Below the pieces are notes generated by a model. The model was not told the DNA's origin and did no database searches. It was given only the letters and a program-made list of their open reading frames with translations. Below are positions 1-5,048 of a stretch of DNA of 5,048 nt, in pieces. Source of the DNA: an uncultured bacterium (GTDB taxonomy: Bacteria > Bacillota_A > Clostridia > Oscillospirales > Oscillospiraceae); the NCBI GenBank assembly GCA_945917385.1, contig CAMEHJ010000111.1, positions 1-5,048 on the forward strand, given 5' to 3'. A program made the translations under genes and the position numbers. Position 1 is the stretch's first letter. Each line of letters opens with the position of its first letter.

Positions 1-3
1 ATA

Positions 4-1344
4 TTGAAAGGTCAGAAGGTGCAATGGAAGCGGCACCTGACTTCGTTCAGATTAATAATATTGGGCTTTGCGGGGGTCATCGTGCTTGGCGCGCTGCTGC
101 TTTCGCTTCCCATTGCGTCGGCGGACGGAAGGTGGACGCCGTTTCGTGAGTCACTGTTTACGGCGACCTCCGCGGTATGCGTAACGGGGCTGGTCGTACA
201 TGACACGGGAAGCTACTGGTCGCTCTTTGGACAGGGAATTATCCTGCTGATGATTCAAATAGGCGGTCTCGGCGTTGTCACTGCCGCGGCGATGTTTATG
301 ATGTTCGCGGGCAAGCACATCTCAATCAGAGGGCGAAGCGCCATGCAGGACGCGCTTTCCGCACCTGCTGTGGGCGGCATCGTCAGACTGACAATTTTTA
401 TATTAAAGGGTACATTCATTATTGAATTGCTCGGCGCGGCGGCCATGCTGCCCGTCTTCCTGCGCGACTTCGGGACGAGAGGAATATGGATGTCTCTGTT
501 TCACTCCGTATCCGCGTTCTGCAACGCAGGCTTTGATATCATGGGCAGTGCGGATAATCAGTATGTGTCCATGATGGGCTATGCCGATAATGCTCTTATC
601 GTCACGGTTCTTATATTGCTCATCGTTATCGGAGGCATCGGCTTTCTAACATGGAACGATATCTGCACCCACAAGCTCAAAATCCACCGGTACAGATTGC
701 AGAGCAAGGTCATACTCGCGGCGTCGGGTGTTCTGATATTCTTCCCGGCCTTGCTTTTCTTCTTCACGGATTATGCGCAGCTTCCAATAAAGGAGCGGTT
801 TTTATTGTCGCTGTTCCAAGCGGTGACGCCGAGAACCGCCGGCTTCAACACGGCAGACCTCAGCTCCATGACGGAGGTTTCGCGCGCGGTAATGACTGTG
901 CTGATGCTCATCGGCGGCGCGCCGGGGTCTACGGCGGGCGGCATGAAGGTGACGACCGCGACAGTGCTTATGGCAAATGCGTTCGCGACCTTCCGCCGGC
1001 GCGAGTCGCCGCAGATATTCCGACGCAGGCTGGATGATTCCGCCGCGAAAAACGCCTCCGCAATACTTATGATGTATATGGCGCTGTTTTTTACCGGCGC
1101 AATGATAATATGTGCCGCGGAGGGTGCGCCGCTGTACCTGTGCCTGTTTGAAACCGCCTCCGCCGTCGGAACCGTCGGACTGTCGCTTGGACTGACGCCG
1201 GGTTTGGGTTCGGTGTCGCAGTGGGTGCTGATAGCGCTTATGTTTATCGGGCGCGTCGGCGGATTGACGCTGATTTACGCTACGTTCTCCGGGCACTATT
1301 TCTCCTATGTGAAGTACCCGAAAGAGCAGATAACCGTCGGCTGA
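4..1344 (+). CDS. ktrB: KtrB/TrkH-family potassium uptake protein, membrane subunit
   Basis: Ion-conducting subunit of a Ktr-type K+ (often Na+-coupled) uptake system in the cytoplasmic membrane. The 446 residues match the usual KtrB length and show the four pore-loop repeats of the superfamily, with filter glycines visible in VCVTGL (G62), FCNAGF (G176), PRTAGF (G280) and VGTVGL (G392). The glycine-rich gating loop of the third repeat is present (GGAPGSTAGG, about 304-313), as are the late GRVGG motif (416-420) and the typical KtrB ending YPKEQITVG. The start is uncertain: TTG at 4 sits on the window edge and its ribosome site would be outside; an in-frame GTG at 19 has AAAGG at 7-11; a start further upstream is also possible. 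ktrA follows 24 nt after the stop, so the two are surely co-transcribed. The family call is firm; ktrB against trkH naming rests on length, C-terminus and the short KtrA partner. Confidence 0.95.
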   Translation: MKGQKVQWKRHLTSFRLIILGFAGVIVLGALLLSLPIASADGRWTPFRESLFTATSAVCVTGLVVHDTGSYWSLFGQGIILLMIQIGGLGVVTAAAMFMMFAGKHISIRGRSAMQDALSAPAVGGIVRLTIFILKGTFIIELLGAAAMLPVFLRDFGTRGIWMSLFHSVSAFCNAGFDIMGSADNQYVSMMGYADNALIVTVLILLIVIGGIGFLTWNDICTHKLKIHRYRLQSKVILAASGVLIFFPALLFFFTDYAQLPIKERFLLSLFQAVTPRTAGFNTADLSSMTEVSRAVMTVLMLIGGAPGSTAGGMKVTTATVLMANAFATFRRRESPQIFRRRLDDSAAKNASAILMMYMALFFTGAMIICAAEGAPLYLCLFETASAVGTVGLSLGLTPGLGSVSQWVLIALMFIGRVGGLTLIYATFSGHYFSYVKYPKEQITVG

Positions 1345-1368
1345 GCTTAATTTTTTGGGAGGATAATT

Positions 1369-2016
1369 ATGAAAAACGTTTTGCTTATCGGTCTTGGGCG
1401 CTTTGGACGCAACCTTGCCGAGGAACTCAATGAGCTTGGCCATCAGATCATGGCCGTTGACGTTAACGAGGAACTGGTGAACGAGTGTATGCCGTTTGTC
1501 ACGAACGCGCAGATAGGCGACAGCACAAAGCCGGAGTTTCTGCGCACACTCGGCATTGACAACTATGACATCTGCTATGTCACCATCAGCGGGGATTTTC
1601 AGGATTCGCTGGAGACTACATCGCTGCTCAAGGAGATGGGGGCAAAGTTTGTTGTCGCGCGGGCAGAGCGCAGTGTTCAGGAAAAGTTCCTGCTTCGCAA
1701 CGGCGCCGATGCCGTCACCTATCCGGAAAAACAGGTGGCGAAGTGGGCGGCCATCCGCTATTGCTCAAATAATCTTCTCAATTACATAGAGATAGACGAT
1801 GAGTATTCGGTGGTGGAGGTGCCCGTGCCGAAGGCTTGGCGCGGACGCAGCATAGAGGAATTGAACATACGCAAGAGCTTCGGGATAAATATTCTCGGCG
1901 TAAAGACGGACGGGAAAATGAATATGTCAGTTATGCCCGGAACCGTGATGACGGAGAATATGACGGTAATGGCGCTCGGCACATATTCCATGCTGAAAAA
2001 ATGCTTTGATCTTTGA
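1369..2016 (+). CDS. ktrA: KtrA/TrkA-family potassium uptake regulatory subunit (RCK)
   Basis: Cytosolic gating ring subunit that binds nucleotide and opens or closes KtrB. The 215 residues hold one RCK_N Rossmann domain (about 1-130) with the dinucleotide motif GLGRFG (8-13) and an acidic residue after beta-2 (D31), followed by one RCK_C domain (about 135-215). One N/C pair and this length fit KtrA, not the duplicated TrkA of Proteobacteria. In Gram-positive KtrA the RCK_C domain binds c-di-AMP; R168, N174 and P190 here fall where binding residues are described in S. aureus KtrA, so c-di-AMP control is plausible but inferred. The ATG start is supported by GGGAGG at 1357-1362 with a 6-nt spacer. 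The gene sits 24 nt after ktrB and its stop abuts a strong hairpin, so it ends the operon. Confidence 0.95.
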   Translation: MKNVLLIGLGRFGRNLAEELNELGHQIMAVDVNEELVNECMPFVTNAQIGDSTKPEFLRTLGIDNYDICYVTISGDFQDSLETTSLLKEMGAKFVVARAERSVQEKFLLRNGADAVTYPEKQVAKWAAIRYCSNNLLNYIEIDDEYSVVEVPVPKAWRGRSIEELNIRKSFGINILGVKTDGKMNMSVMPGTVMTENMTVMALGTYSMLKKCFDL

Positions 2017-2017
2017 T

Positions 2018-2056
2018 AACAAAACGGACGTTCCGGTGTGGAACGTCCGTTTTGTT
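2018..2056. terminator. Bidirectional rho-independent terminator between ktrA and azlD
   Basis: Left arm AACAAAACGGACGTTCC (2018-2034), loop GGTGT, and right arm 2040-2056 form a perfect 17-bp stem. The GC-rich core (CGGACGTTCC) is flanked by AACAAAA on one side and TTTTGTT on the other, so both strands give a GC hairpin followed by a U-rich tail. It begins 2 nt after the ktrA stop and ends 15 nt before the azlD stop, so it can end both convergent transcripts. The pairing extends into GATAAC/GTTATC if a 3-nt GTT bulge on the right arm is allowed. Confidence 0.88.
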
Positions 2057-2071
2057 GTTATCATATGTCTG

Positions 2072-2398
2072 TTACGCAATATAGTGGAGAAGCAGCATAT
2101 AGCACACCGTGCCGCCCGCAATGGACAGCAGCATCTGCCGCCGCCAGAGATGGAGGATGACGGTGATGACTATTGCGATAATTTCCGGTATGCCGTGAAC
2201 GCCGCCGAGAAAATCGACATTTCTCAGGCAATAGACAATGAGCATACCGAAAACCGCGGAAGGCAGAAGCTTGCCAATATACTGTATGTACCTCGGCGTT
2301 TCTCTCTTTTCACCGAAAACCAGAAAAGGGAGAAAGCGGGTCGTCATAGTGCCCAGAACGCAAAGGGCAATCGTAATTATCTGCTGTCTGATTGTCAT
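2072..2398 (-). CDS. azlD: AzlD-family branched-chain amino acid transport subunit
   Basis: Small membrane partner of AzlC in a branched-chain amino acid exporter; azlCD of Bacillus subtilis gives resistance to 4-azaleucine. At 108 residues it has the normal family length and about four membrane segments (roughly 4-26, 42-60, 69-85, 88-106). Family landmarks are TRFLPFLVF (20-28), LPSAVFGMLIVYCLR (45-59) and the basic LWRRQMLLSI stretch (84-93) before the last segment. The ATG start is backed by GGAGG (minus-strand reading of 2408-2412) with a 9-nt spacer; this site overlaps the last codons of azlC, and only 4 nt separate the two genes, which suggests translational coupling. It converges on ktrA and ends at the shared terminator. 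Databases sometimes call this pair an ABC permease, but no ATPase is present here. Confidence 0.92.
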   Translation of the reverse strand: MTIRQQIITIALCVLGTMTTRFLPFLVFGEKRETPRYIQYIGKLLPSAVFGMLIVYCLRNVDFLGGVHGIPEIIAIVITVILHLWRRQMLLSIAGGTVCYMLLLHYIA

Positions 2399-2402
2399 GT
2401 CT

Positions 2403-3092
2403 TTATTCCTCCGGGGTGTCGAGCTTTTTTCTCGCGGCCGTGAGAATCAGGATGATCGCGGCCATTGTCGGCAGCATAAAGGAGTCAGGCCCGAATATGA
2501 CAAGGCAGAGAACAGAGACACCGATACCGATAAGCGAGGATGCGTGACTTTTCTCCTTCAGCCACTGATCGAGGAAGATGACAACGAACATCGCCGTCAT
2601 AACAAAGCCTATTCCCGATGTGTCAAATTTGAGAAGCGAGCCGACAAGCCCGCCGATGGTCGCGCCCGACACCCAGTAAAAGCGGTTGAGCCATGTGACA
2701 AAGAGCATGAACCAGCCCTTGTCTACATCCTCCGGGATTTTTGCCGAGTAGTTTATGGAAAAGCTCTCGTCGCACATACCGTAGATGAGCGAAAACTTTT
2801 TCCAGCCGGTGCCCTTGAATTTATCAAGCATGGAGATACCGTAAAACAGGTGGCGAGCCTGAATGAGCAGCGCCATGAGAAAAACCTGCAGCGGCGCAAA
2901 CGGGCTGAGCAGCATCTCCGCCGCGACAAATTCAAGCGAGCCGCCGAAGATAAAAAAGCTCATCAGCATCGGGTAGACAAAGGAAAAACCCGATGCGTTC
3001 ATATATATACCGTAGGTCAGACCGATAAACCAGAAGCCCGCGAAAATCGGTATGGTGTACGGAAAAGCCGCTTTAAATGCCTTGAGTTTCAT
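2403..3092 (-). CDS. azlC: AzlC-family branched-chain amino acid exporter, large subunit
   Basis: Main membrane subunit of the AzlCD (LIV-E type) amino acid exporter, which likely moves leucine, isoleucine, valine or analogues out of the cell. The 229 residues match the family. Visible landmarks are the GGSLEFVAAEML segment (50-61), QARHLFYG (78-85), YGMCDESF (104-111) and FLDQW (173-177). Hydrophobic segments fall at about 14-31, 40-62, 66-86, 128-150, 160-178, 184-200 and 203-220. The ATG start has AAAGGA (minus-strand reading of 3100-3105) with a 7-nt spacer, and a strong promoter lies just upstream. It is the first gene of an azlC-azlD operon, divergent from the XRE regulator. Substrate is inferred from the family; related members export other amino acids, so specificity cannot be read from the sequence. 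Confidence 0.93.
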   Translation of the reverse strand: MKLKAFKAAFPYTIPIFAGFWFIGLTYGIYMNASGFSFVYPMLMSFFIFGGSLEFVAAEMLLSPFAPLQVFLMALLIQARHLFYGISMLDKFKGTGWKKFSLIYGMCDESFSINYSAKIPEDVDKGWFMLFVTWLNRFYWVSGATIGGLVGSLLKFDTSGIGFVMTAMFVVIFLDQWLKEKSHASSLIGIGVSVLCLVIFGPDSFMLPTMAAIILILTAARKKLDTPEE

Positions 3093-3123
3093 GCTTTAAT
3101 CCTTTATAATCAGTTTGGACGAA

Positions 3124-3152
3124 AGTATAGCACCGAATCATTTATTTTGCAA
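3124..3152 (-). promoter_or_regulatory. Sigma-A type promoter of azlCD
   Basis: On the minus strand, -35 TTGCAA (3147-3152) and -10 TATACT (3124-3129) are separated by exactly 17 nt, and the TGC just before the -10 makes an extended -10 (TGnTATACT). Transcription would start near 3117, about 25 nt before the azlC ATG, leaving a short leader with only the ribosome site. No attenuator or T-box fits in that leader, so any control should act at the promoter. Confidence 0.75.
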
Positions 3153-3165
3153 TAAAAATACAAGG

Positions 3166-3182
3166 CGCAACCGCCGGTTGCG
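3166..3182. promoter_or_regulatory. 17-nt palindrome between divergent promoters, candidate operator
   Basis: CGCAACCG-C-CGGTTGCG is a perfect inverted repeat with 8-nt arms around one central base. It lies 13 nt upstream of the azlC -35 (centre near -57 for azlCD) and about 45 nt upstream of the -10 for the rightward operon. That position suits a site for an activator of azlCD or a regulator shared by both operons. As RNA it would fold to a 7-bp hairpin with a GCC loop, but neither strand has an immediate run of T after it and no gene ends here, so a terminator is unlikely. The binding protein is unknown. Confidence 0.45.
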
Positions 3183-3221
3183 TAATTGAAAAGCCAGGAT
3201 GGTGGTATGTAAGCGGCGAAA

Positions 3222-3236
3222 GCCCCTATAATGGGC
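3222..3236 (+). promoter_or_regulatory. Probable -10 region of the XRE regulator operon, flanked by GCCC/GGGC
   Basis: A consensus -10 TATAAT (3227-3232) lies about 45 nt before the regulator ATG. No good -35 is seen at the usual distance; the 16-18 nt windows give only weak matches such as GGTATG. The -10 sits inside an inverted repeat, GCCC (3222-3225) and GGGC (3233-3236), 7 nt apart. A weak -35 with a symmetric site over the -10 fits a regulated promoter, perhaps bound by the XRE protein itself; that last point is inference. Confidence 0.5.
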
Positions 3237-3277
3237 GCACCGAAAAGGAAAGCCAAACCAACAGGAGGAACGAAAAA

Positions 3278-4276
3278 ATGATTCTGGCAGACAAGATAAT
3301 AAACGAGAGAAAGAAAAACGGCTGGTCGCAGGAGGAGCTTGCGGAAAAGCTTAATGTTTCGAGACAGGCTGTGTCAAAATGGGAGGGTGCACAGTCGATA
3401 CCCGATTTGCAGAGGATAGTCGCAATGGCGGAGCTTTTCGGCGTGAGCACCGACTACCTTCTGAAGGATGAAATCGAGGCGGCCGTACCCTCAACGTGCG
3501 AAGAACCGTTTACCGCGGACGAGACGCCGCTGCGCCGCGTAACCATGCAGGAGGCGCACACATTCCTCGATATGAAGCGTCAAAGCGCCGTAAAAATCGC
3601 AAACGCTACCGCCATGTGCATAGTAAGTCCCGCCCTGCTGATCTTTGCCTCGGCAATGGCGGAGTATAAAATCTGGAATATGAGCGCTGAGCTTGCTGCA
3701 GGTATCGGACTTCTGGCGCTGTTCGGACTGGTCGCGGCGGCGGTGTACATTTTCATTACCAACGGTATAAGAGACAGCCGCATGGAGCACCTTGAGAAAG
3801 AAAGCTTTGAGACGGAGTACGGCGTTACCGGCATGGTCAGGGAAAAACGCAGCGCCTACGAGCCGGCCTACACAAGAGGCGTCGCGCTCGGCGTAGTCTT
3901 ATGTATTGTGGCGGTTATTCCGCTGATTGTCGGGGCGCTCGCGGGCGCGGCGGACTATGTGTGCGCGTCTTTCGTCTCGCTGCTGCTCATTATTGTGGCG
4001 GCGGGCGTGAATATGATAATCCGCGTCAGCACTGTGAAGGGCAGCTTCGACACTCTTTTGCAGGAGGGCGATTACAGCAGAGCCGAGAAAAAGGCGAGAA
4101 AAAAGCTCGACACCTTTGACACCGTGTACTGGTGTACCGCGACCGCAATCTACCTCGGCTGGAGCTTCTGGACCTCCCGCTGGGACTTCACATGGCTGGT
4201 ATGGCCTGTCGCGGGAGTGCTGTATGCAGCGGTATTTGCGATTTTAAGGCTCGTTGTTGATACGAAAAACAAATAA
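3278..4276 (+). CDS. XRE-family HTH regulator with C-terminal multi-pass membrane domain
   Basis: A 332-residue protein that joins a DNA-binding domain to a membrane domain. Residues about 5-62 are a Cro/C1-type helix-turn-helix: SQEELAEKL (17-24) as helix 2 and SRQAVSKWE (28-36) as recognition helix, followed by IPDLQRIVAMAELFGVSTDYLL, a very common Firmicute XRE form. A linker (63-104) leads to about six hydrophobic segments near 106-127, 138-162, 201-224, 228-250, 282-299 and 304-327, with a charged loop between segments 2 and 3 (163-200) and a basic one after segment 4 (253-280). The start has AGGAGG at 3263-3268 with a 9-nt spacer. Such proteins are widespread in Clostridia but mostly uncharacterised; a membrane-held regulator that senses an envelope signal is an inference. 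The next gene starts 23 nt downstream with no terminator between, so it heads an operon. No specific gene name is justified. Confidence 0.88.
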   Translation: MILADKIINERKKNGWSQEELAEKLNVSRQAVSKWEGAQSIPDLQRIVAMAELFGVSTDYLLKDEIEAAVPSTCEEPFTADETPLRRVTMQEAHTFLDMKRQSAVKIANATAMCIVSPALLIFASAMAEYKIWNMSAELAAGIGLLALFGLVAAAVYIFITNGIRDSRMEHLEKESFETEYGVTGMVREKRSAYEPAYTRGVALGVVLCIVAVIPLIVGALAGAADYVCASFVSLLLIIVAAGVNMIIRVSTVKGSFDTLLQEGDYSRAEKKARKKLDTFDTVYWCTATAIYLGWSFWTSRWDFTWLVWPVAGVLYAAVFAILRLVVDTKNK

Positions 4277-4299
4277 AATCCATAAGGAGCTCAGACGCC

Positions 4300-4587
4300 G
4301 TGGCTTTTGATTTTAAGAAAGAGTACAAAGAGTTCTATATGCCGAAAAACAAACCTGAGATAGTTCTCGTCCCGAAGGCGAACTATATCGCCGTGCGCGG
4401 CAAGGGCAATCCCAACGAGGAGGATGGGGCGTATAAAAAGGCTGTCGGGGTATTGTACGCCGTGGCGTACACGCTTAAAATGAGCGCGCGGGCAGGCTAC
4501 GAAATGGAGGGCTTTTCCGGGCAATGTATGACGAGCTTCCGAAACCGAAGAAAAGGAGCAGAAAATGAAAGCAAAGCTTGCGCTTAA
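4300..4587 (+). CDS. Truncated GyrI-like domain protein, out-of-frame fusion (probably broken)
   Basis: Residues 1-72 read as the start of a GyrI-like small-molecule-binding protein: AFDFKKEYKEFYMP at the N-terminus, the VPKANYIAVRGKGNPNE stretch (24-40), then GAYKKAVGVLYAVAYTLKM (43-61) and GYEMEGF (66-72). Family members of this type run to about 200 residues; here the similarity ends at F72 and the last 23 residues are an unrelated basic tail read in the wrong frame from the end of another gene. The second half of the ligand-binding fold is lost, so the product is probably non-functional. The GTG start has AAGGAG at 4284-4289 with a 10-nt spacer. The frame overlaps the start of the next gene by 23 nt. 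GyrI-like proteins bind small hydrophobic or cationic ligands, alone or fused to regulators; the exact role of the intact protein is not known to me. Confidence 0.75.
   Translation: MAFDFKKEYKEFYMPKNKPEIVLVPKANYIAVRGKGNPNEEDGAYKKAVGVLYAVAYTLKMSARAGYEMEGFSGQCMTSFRNRRKGAENESKACA
4509..4568 (+). pseudogene. 3' remnant of a TfoX-N-type gene (last ~19 codons)
   Basis: In the third frame (not the GyrI frame) this stretch encodes GLFRAMYDELPKPKKRSRK followed by TGA. From memory of the family, this resembles the C-terminal end of short TfoX/Sxy N-terminal-domain proteins of Clostridia, which end in LFxAMYxELPxPK and a lysine-rich tail. A stop at 4476-4478 and unrelated codons before 4509 show that nothing more of that gene remains. 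Its TGA (4566-4568) overlaps the ATG of the next gene as ATGA, the arrangement expected of an intact operon gene and its neighbour, which argues that this was once the real reading frame here. There is no start of its own. The family call rests on about 12 informative residues. Confidence 0.5.
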
Positions 4588-5048
4588 CGGAGTTTTGAAA
4601 ATGATTTCGGGTATGGTGTGTCTCGGACTGCTGCTGTTTCTGCCGGCGGGGACATGGAGCTATCCGGGAGCGTGGCGGCTTGCGGCAATCCTGTTCGTGC
4701 CGATGATAATACTGGGGATTTCGATGCTTTTCTTCGCGCCGGAGCTTCTTAAAAAGCGTCTTAACACGAACGAGAAGGAGCCGGAGCAGAAAAAGGTCAT
4801 ACTGATGTCCTCGCTTGTTTTTGTCGCCTCGTTTATTCTCTGCGGGCTTGACTTCCGCTTTGGGTGGACAAAGCTGCCGATGTGGGCGGTGTATCTGGGC
4901 TGTGCGGTGTTTTTGCTGTGCTACCTCGGCTATGCGGAGCTTATGCGCGAAAATGCGTATCTATCGCGCACCGTGGAGGTTCAGGAGGGGCAGAAGGTCA
5001 TCAGTACGGGTATGTACGGAATAGTCCGCCACCCGATGTATTCCATCA
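4565..5048 (+). CDS. ICMT/PEMT-like membrane methyltransferase family protein, 5' part
   Basis: An open frame from ATG 4565 runs past the right edge with 161 whole codons visible and no stop. The protein is strongly hydrophobic, with membrane segments near 13-28, 37-58, 79-96 and 104-124, a charged loop KKRLNTNEKEPEQKK (63-77), and then TVEVQEGQKVISTGMYGIVRHP (from 136) leading to RHPMYSI (155-161). The pattern V-x-x-GQ-x-V-x-x-x-G-x-Y-x-x-VRHPxY is the hallmark of the isoprenylcysteine carboxyl methyltransferase / phospholipid methyltransferase group, where it begins the SAM-binding region. The rest of that region is beyond the window. The start has AAGGAG at 4553-4558 with a 6-nt spacer and overlaps the old upstream stop as ATGA. 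Bacterial members rarely have a known substrate; prenylated protein as substrate should not be assumed. Confidence 0.85.
   Translation, partial: MKAKLALNGVLKMISGMVCLGLLLFLPAGTWSYPGAWRLAAILFVPMIILGISMLFFAPELLKKRLNTNEKEPEQKKVILMSSLVFVASFILCGLDFRFGWTKLPMWAVYLGCAVFLLCYLGYAELMRENAYLSRTVEVQEGQKVISTGMYGIVRHPMYSI

Noticed and set aside
651..1037. Plus-strand open frame of 128 codons inside ktrB
   Set aside because: Alternative-frame shadow of ktrB pore repeats; no ribosome site or recognisable domain.
802..1443. Minus-strand open frame of 213 codons opposite ktrB and the start of ktrA
   Set aside because: It is an arginine-, histidine- and glutamine-rich shadow of the ktrB codons, spans the ktrB-ktrA junction, and has no recognisable domain.
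2006..2443. Plus-strand open frame of 145 codons across the terminator and azlD
   Set aside because: It reads straight through the strong 17-bp hairpin and is antisense to azlD, with no family features.
2238..3155. Plus-strand open frame of 305 codons opposite azlC and part of azlD
   Set aside because: It is antisense to two clear membrane protein genes, its translation is highly charged and low in hydrophobics, and it crosses the azlCD promoter; a shadow of biased codon use.
3147..3192. TTGAAA at 3186-3191 as the -35 of the XRE promoter
   Set aside because: It is 35 nt from the TATAAT at 3227, far outside the 16-18 nt spacing, and no -10 lies at the right distance after it.
3201..3245. Small nested stems (GGTG/CACC, GGC-GAAA-GCC, GCCC/GGGC) that could suggest a structured RNA or riboswitch
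   Set aside because: The stems are only 3-4 bp, the region includes the likely -10 so most of it would not be transcribed, and it matches no riboswitch consensus I know.
4815..5024. Plus-strand open frame of 69 codons near the right end
   Set aside because: It lies within the ICMT-like gene in another frame; the ICMT frame carries the conserved RHPMY motif and a good start, so this one is a shadow.

Overview
The window reads as chromosome of a mid-GC Gram-positive anaerobe of the Clostridia type (Oscillospirales-like or a related uncultured gut Firmicute). The signs are strong AGGAGG-type ribosome sites, TTG and GTG starts next to ATG, a KtrAB-type potassium system, an AzlCD exporter and a short XRE regulator fused to a membrane domain. 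This placement is an inference from gene families and style; no rRNA or other taxonomic marker is present. There is no tRNA, IS element, CRISPR array or phage gene.

Layout. (1) Positions 4-2016, plus strand: ktrB (ion-conducting membrane subunit) then ktrA (cytosolic RCK gating subunit), a two-gene potassium uptake operon whose promoter lies off the left edge. (2) Positions 2018-2056: a perfect 17-bp hairpin with A/T flanks between the convergent ktrA and azlD, a likely shared bidirectional terminator. (3) Positions 2072-3092, minus strand: azlC then azlD (4-nt gap), the two subunits of a branched-chain amino acid exporter, read from a good extended -10 promoter at 3124-3152. (4) Positions 3093-3277: a divergent intergenic region with the azlC promoter, a 17-nt palindrome and a probable promoter for the rightward genes. 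(5) Positions 3278-5048, plus strand: an XRE regulator with about six membrane segments, then a truncated GyrI-like gene, then the 5' part of an isoprenylcysteine carboxyl methyltransferase (ICMT)-like membrane protein that runs off the right edge.

The most notable point is at 4300-4587. The GyrI-like reading frame is cut after about 72 residues of a family that normally has about 200. The bases just after it encode, in another frame, what looks like the last residues of a TfoX-N-type protein, ending in an ATGA stop/start overlap with the ICMT-like gene. The simplest reading is that a deletion across a short shared GGGCTTT removed most of two adjacent genes and left an out-of-frame fusion. 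The rest of the window is ordinary housekeeping and transport content, and I do not see an undescribed multi-gene system in it.
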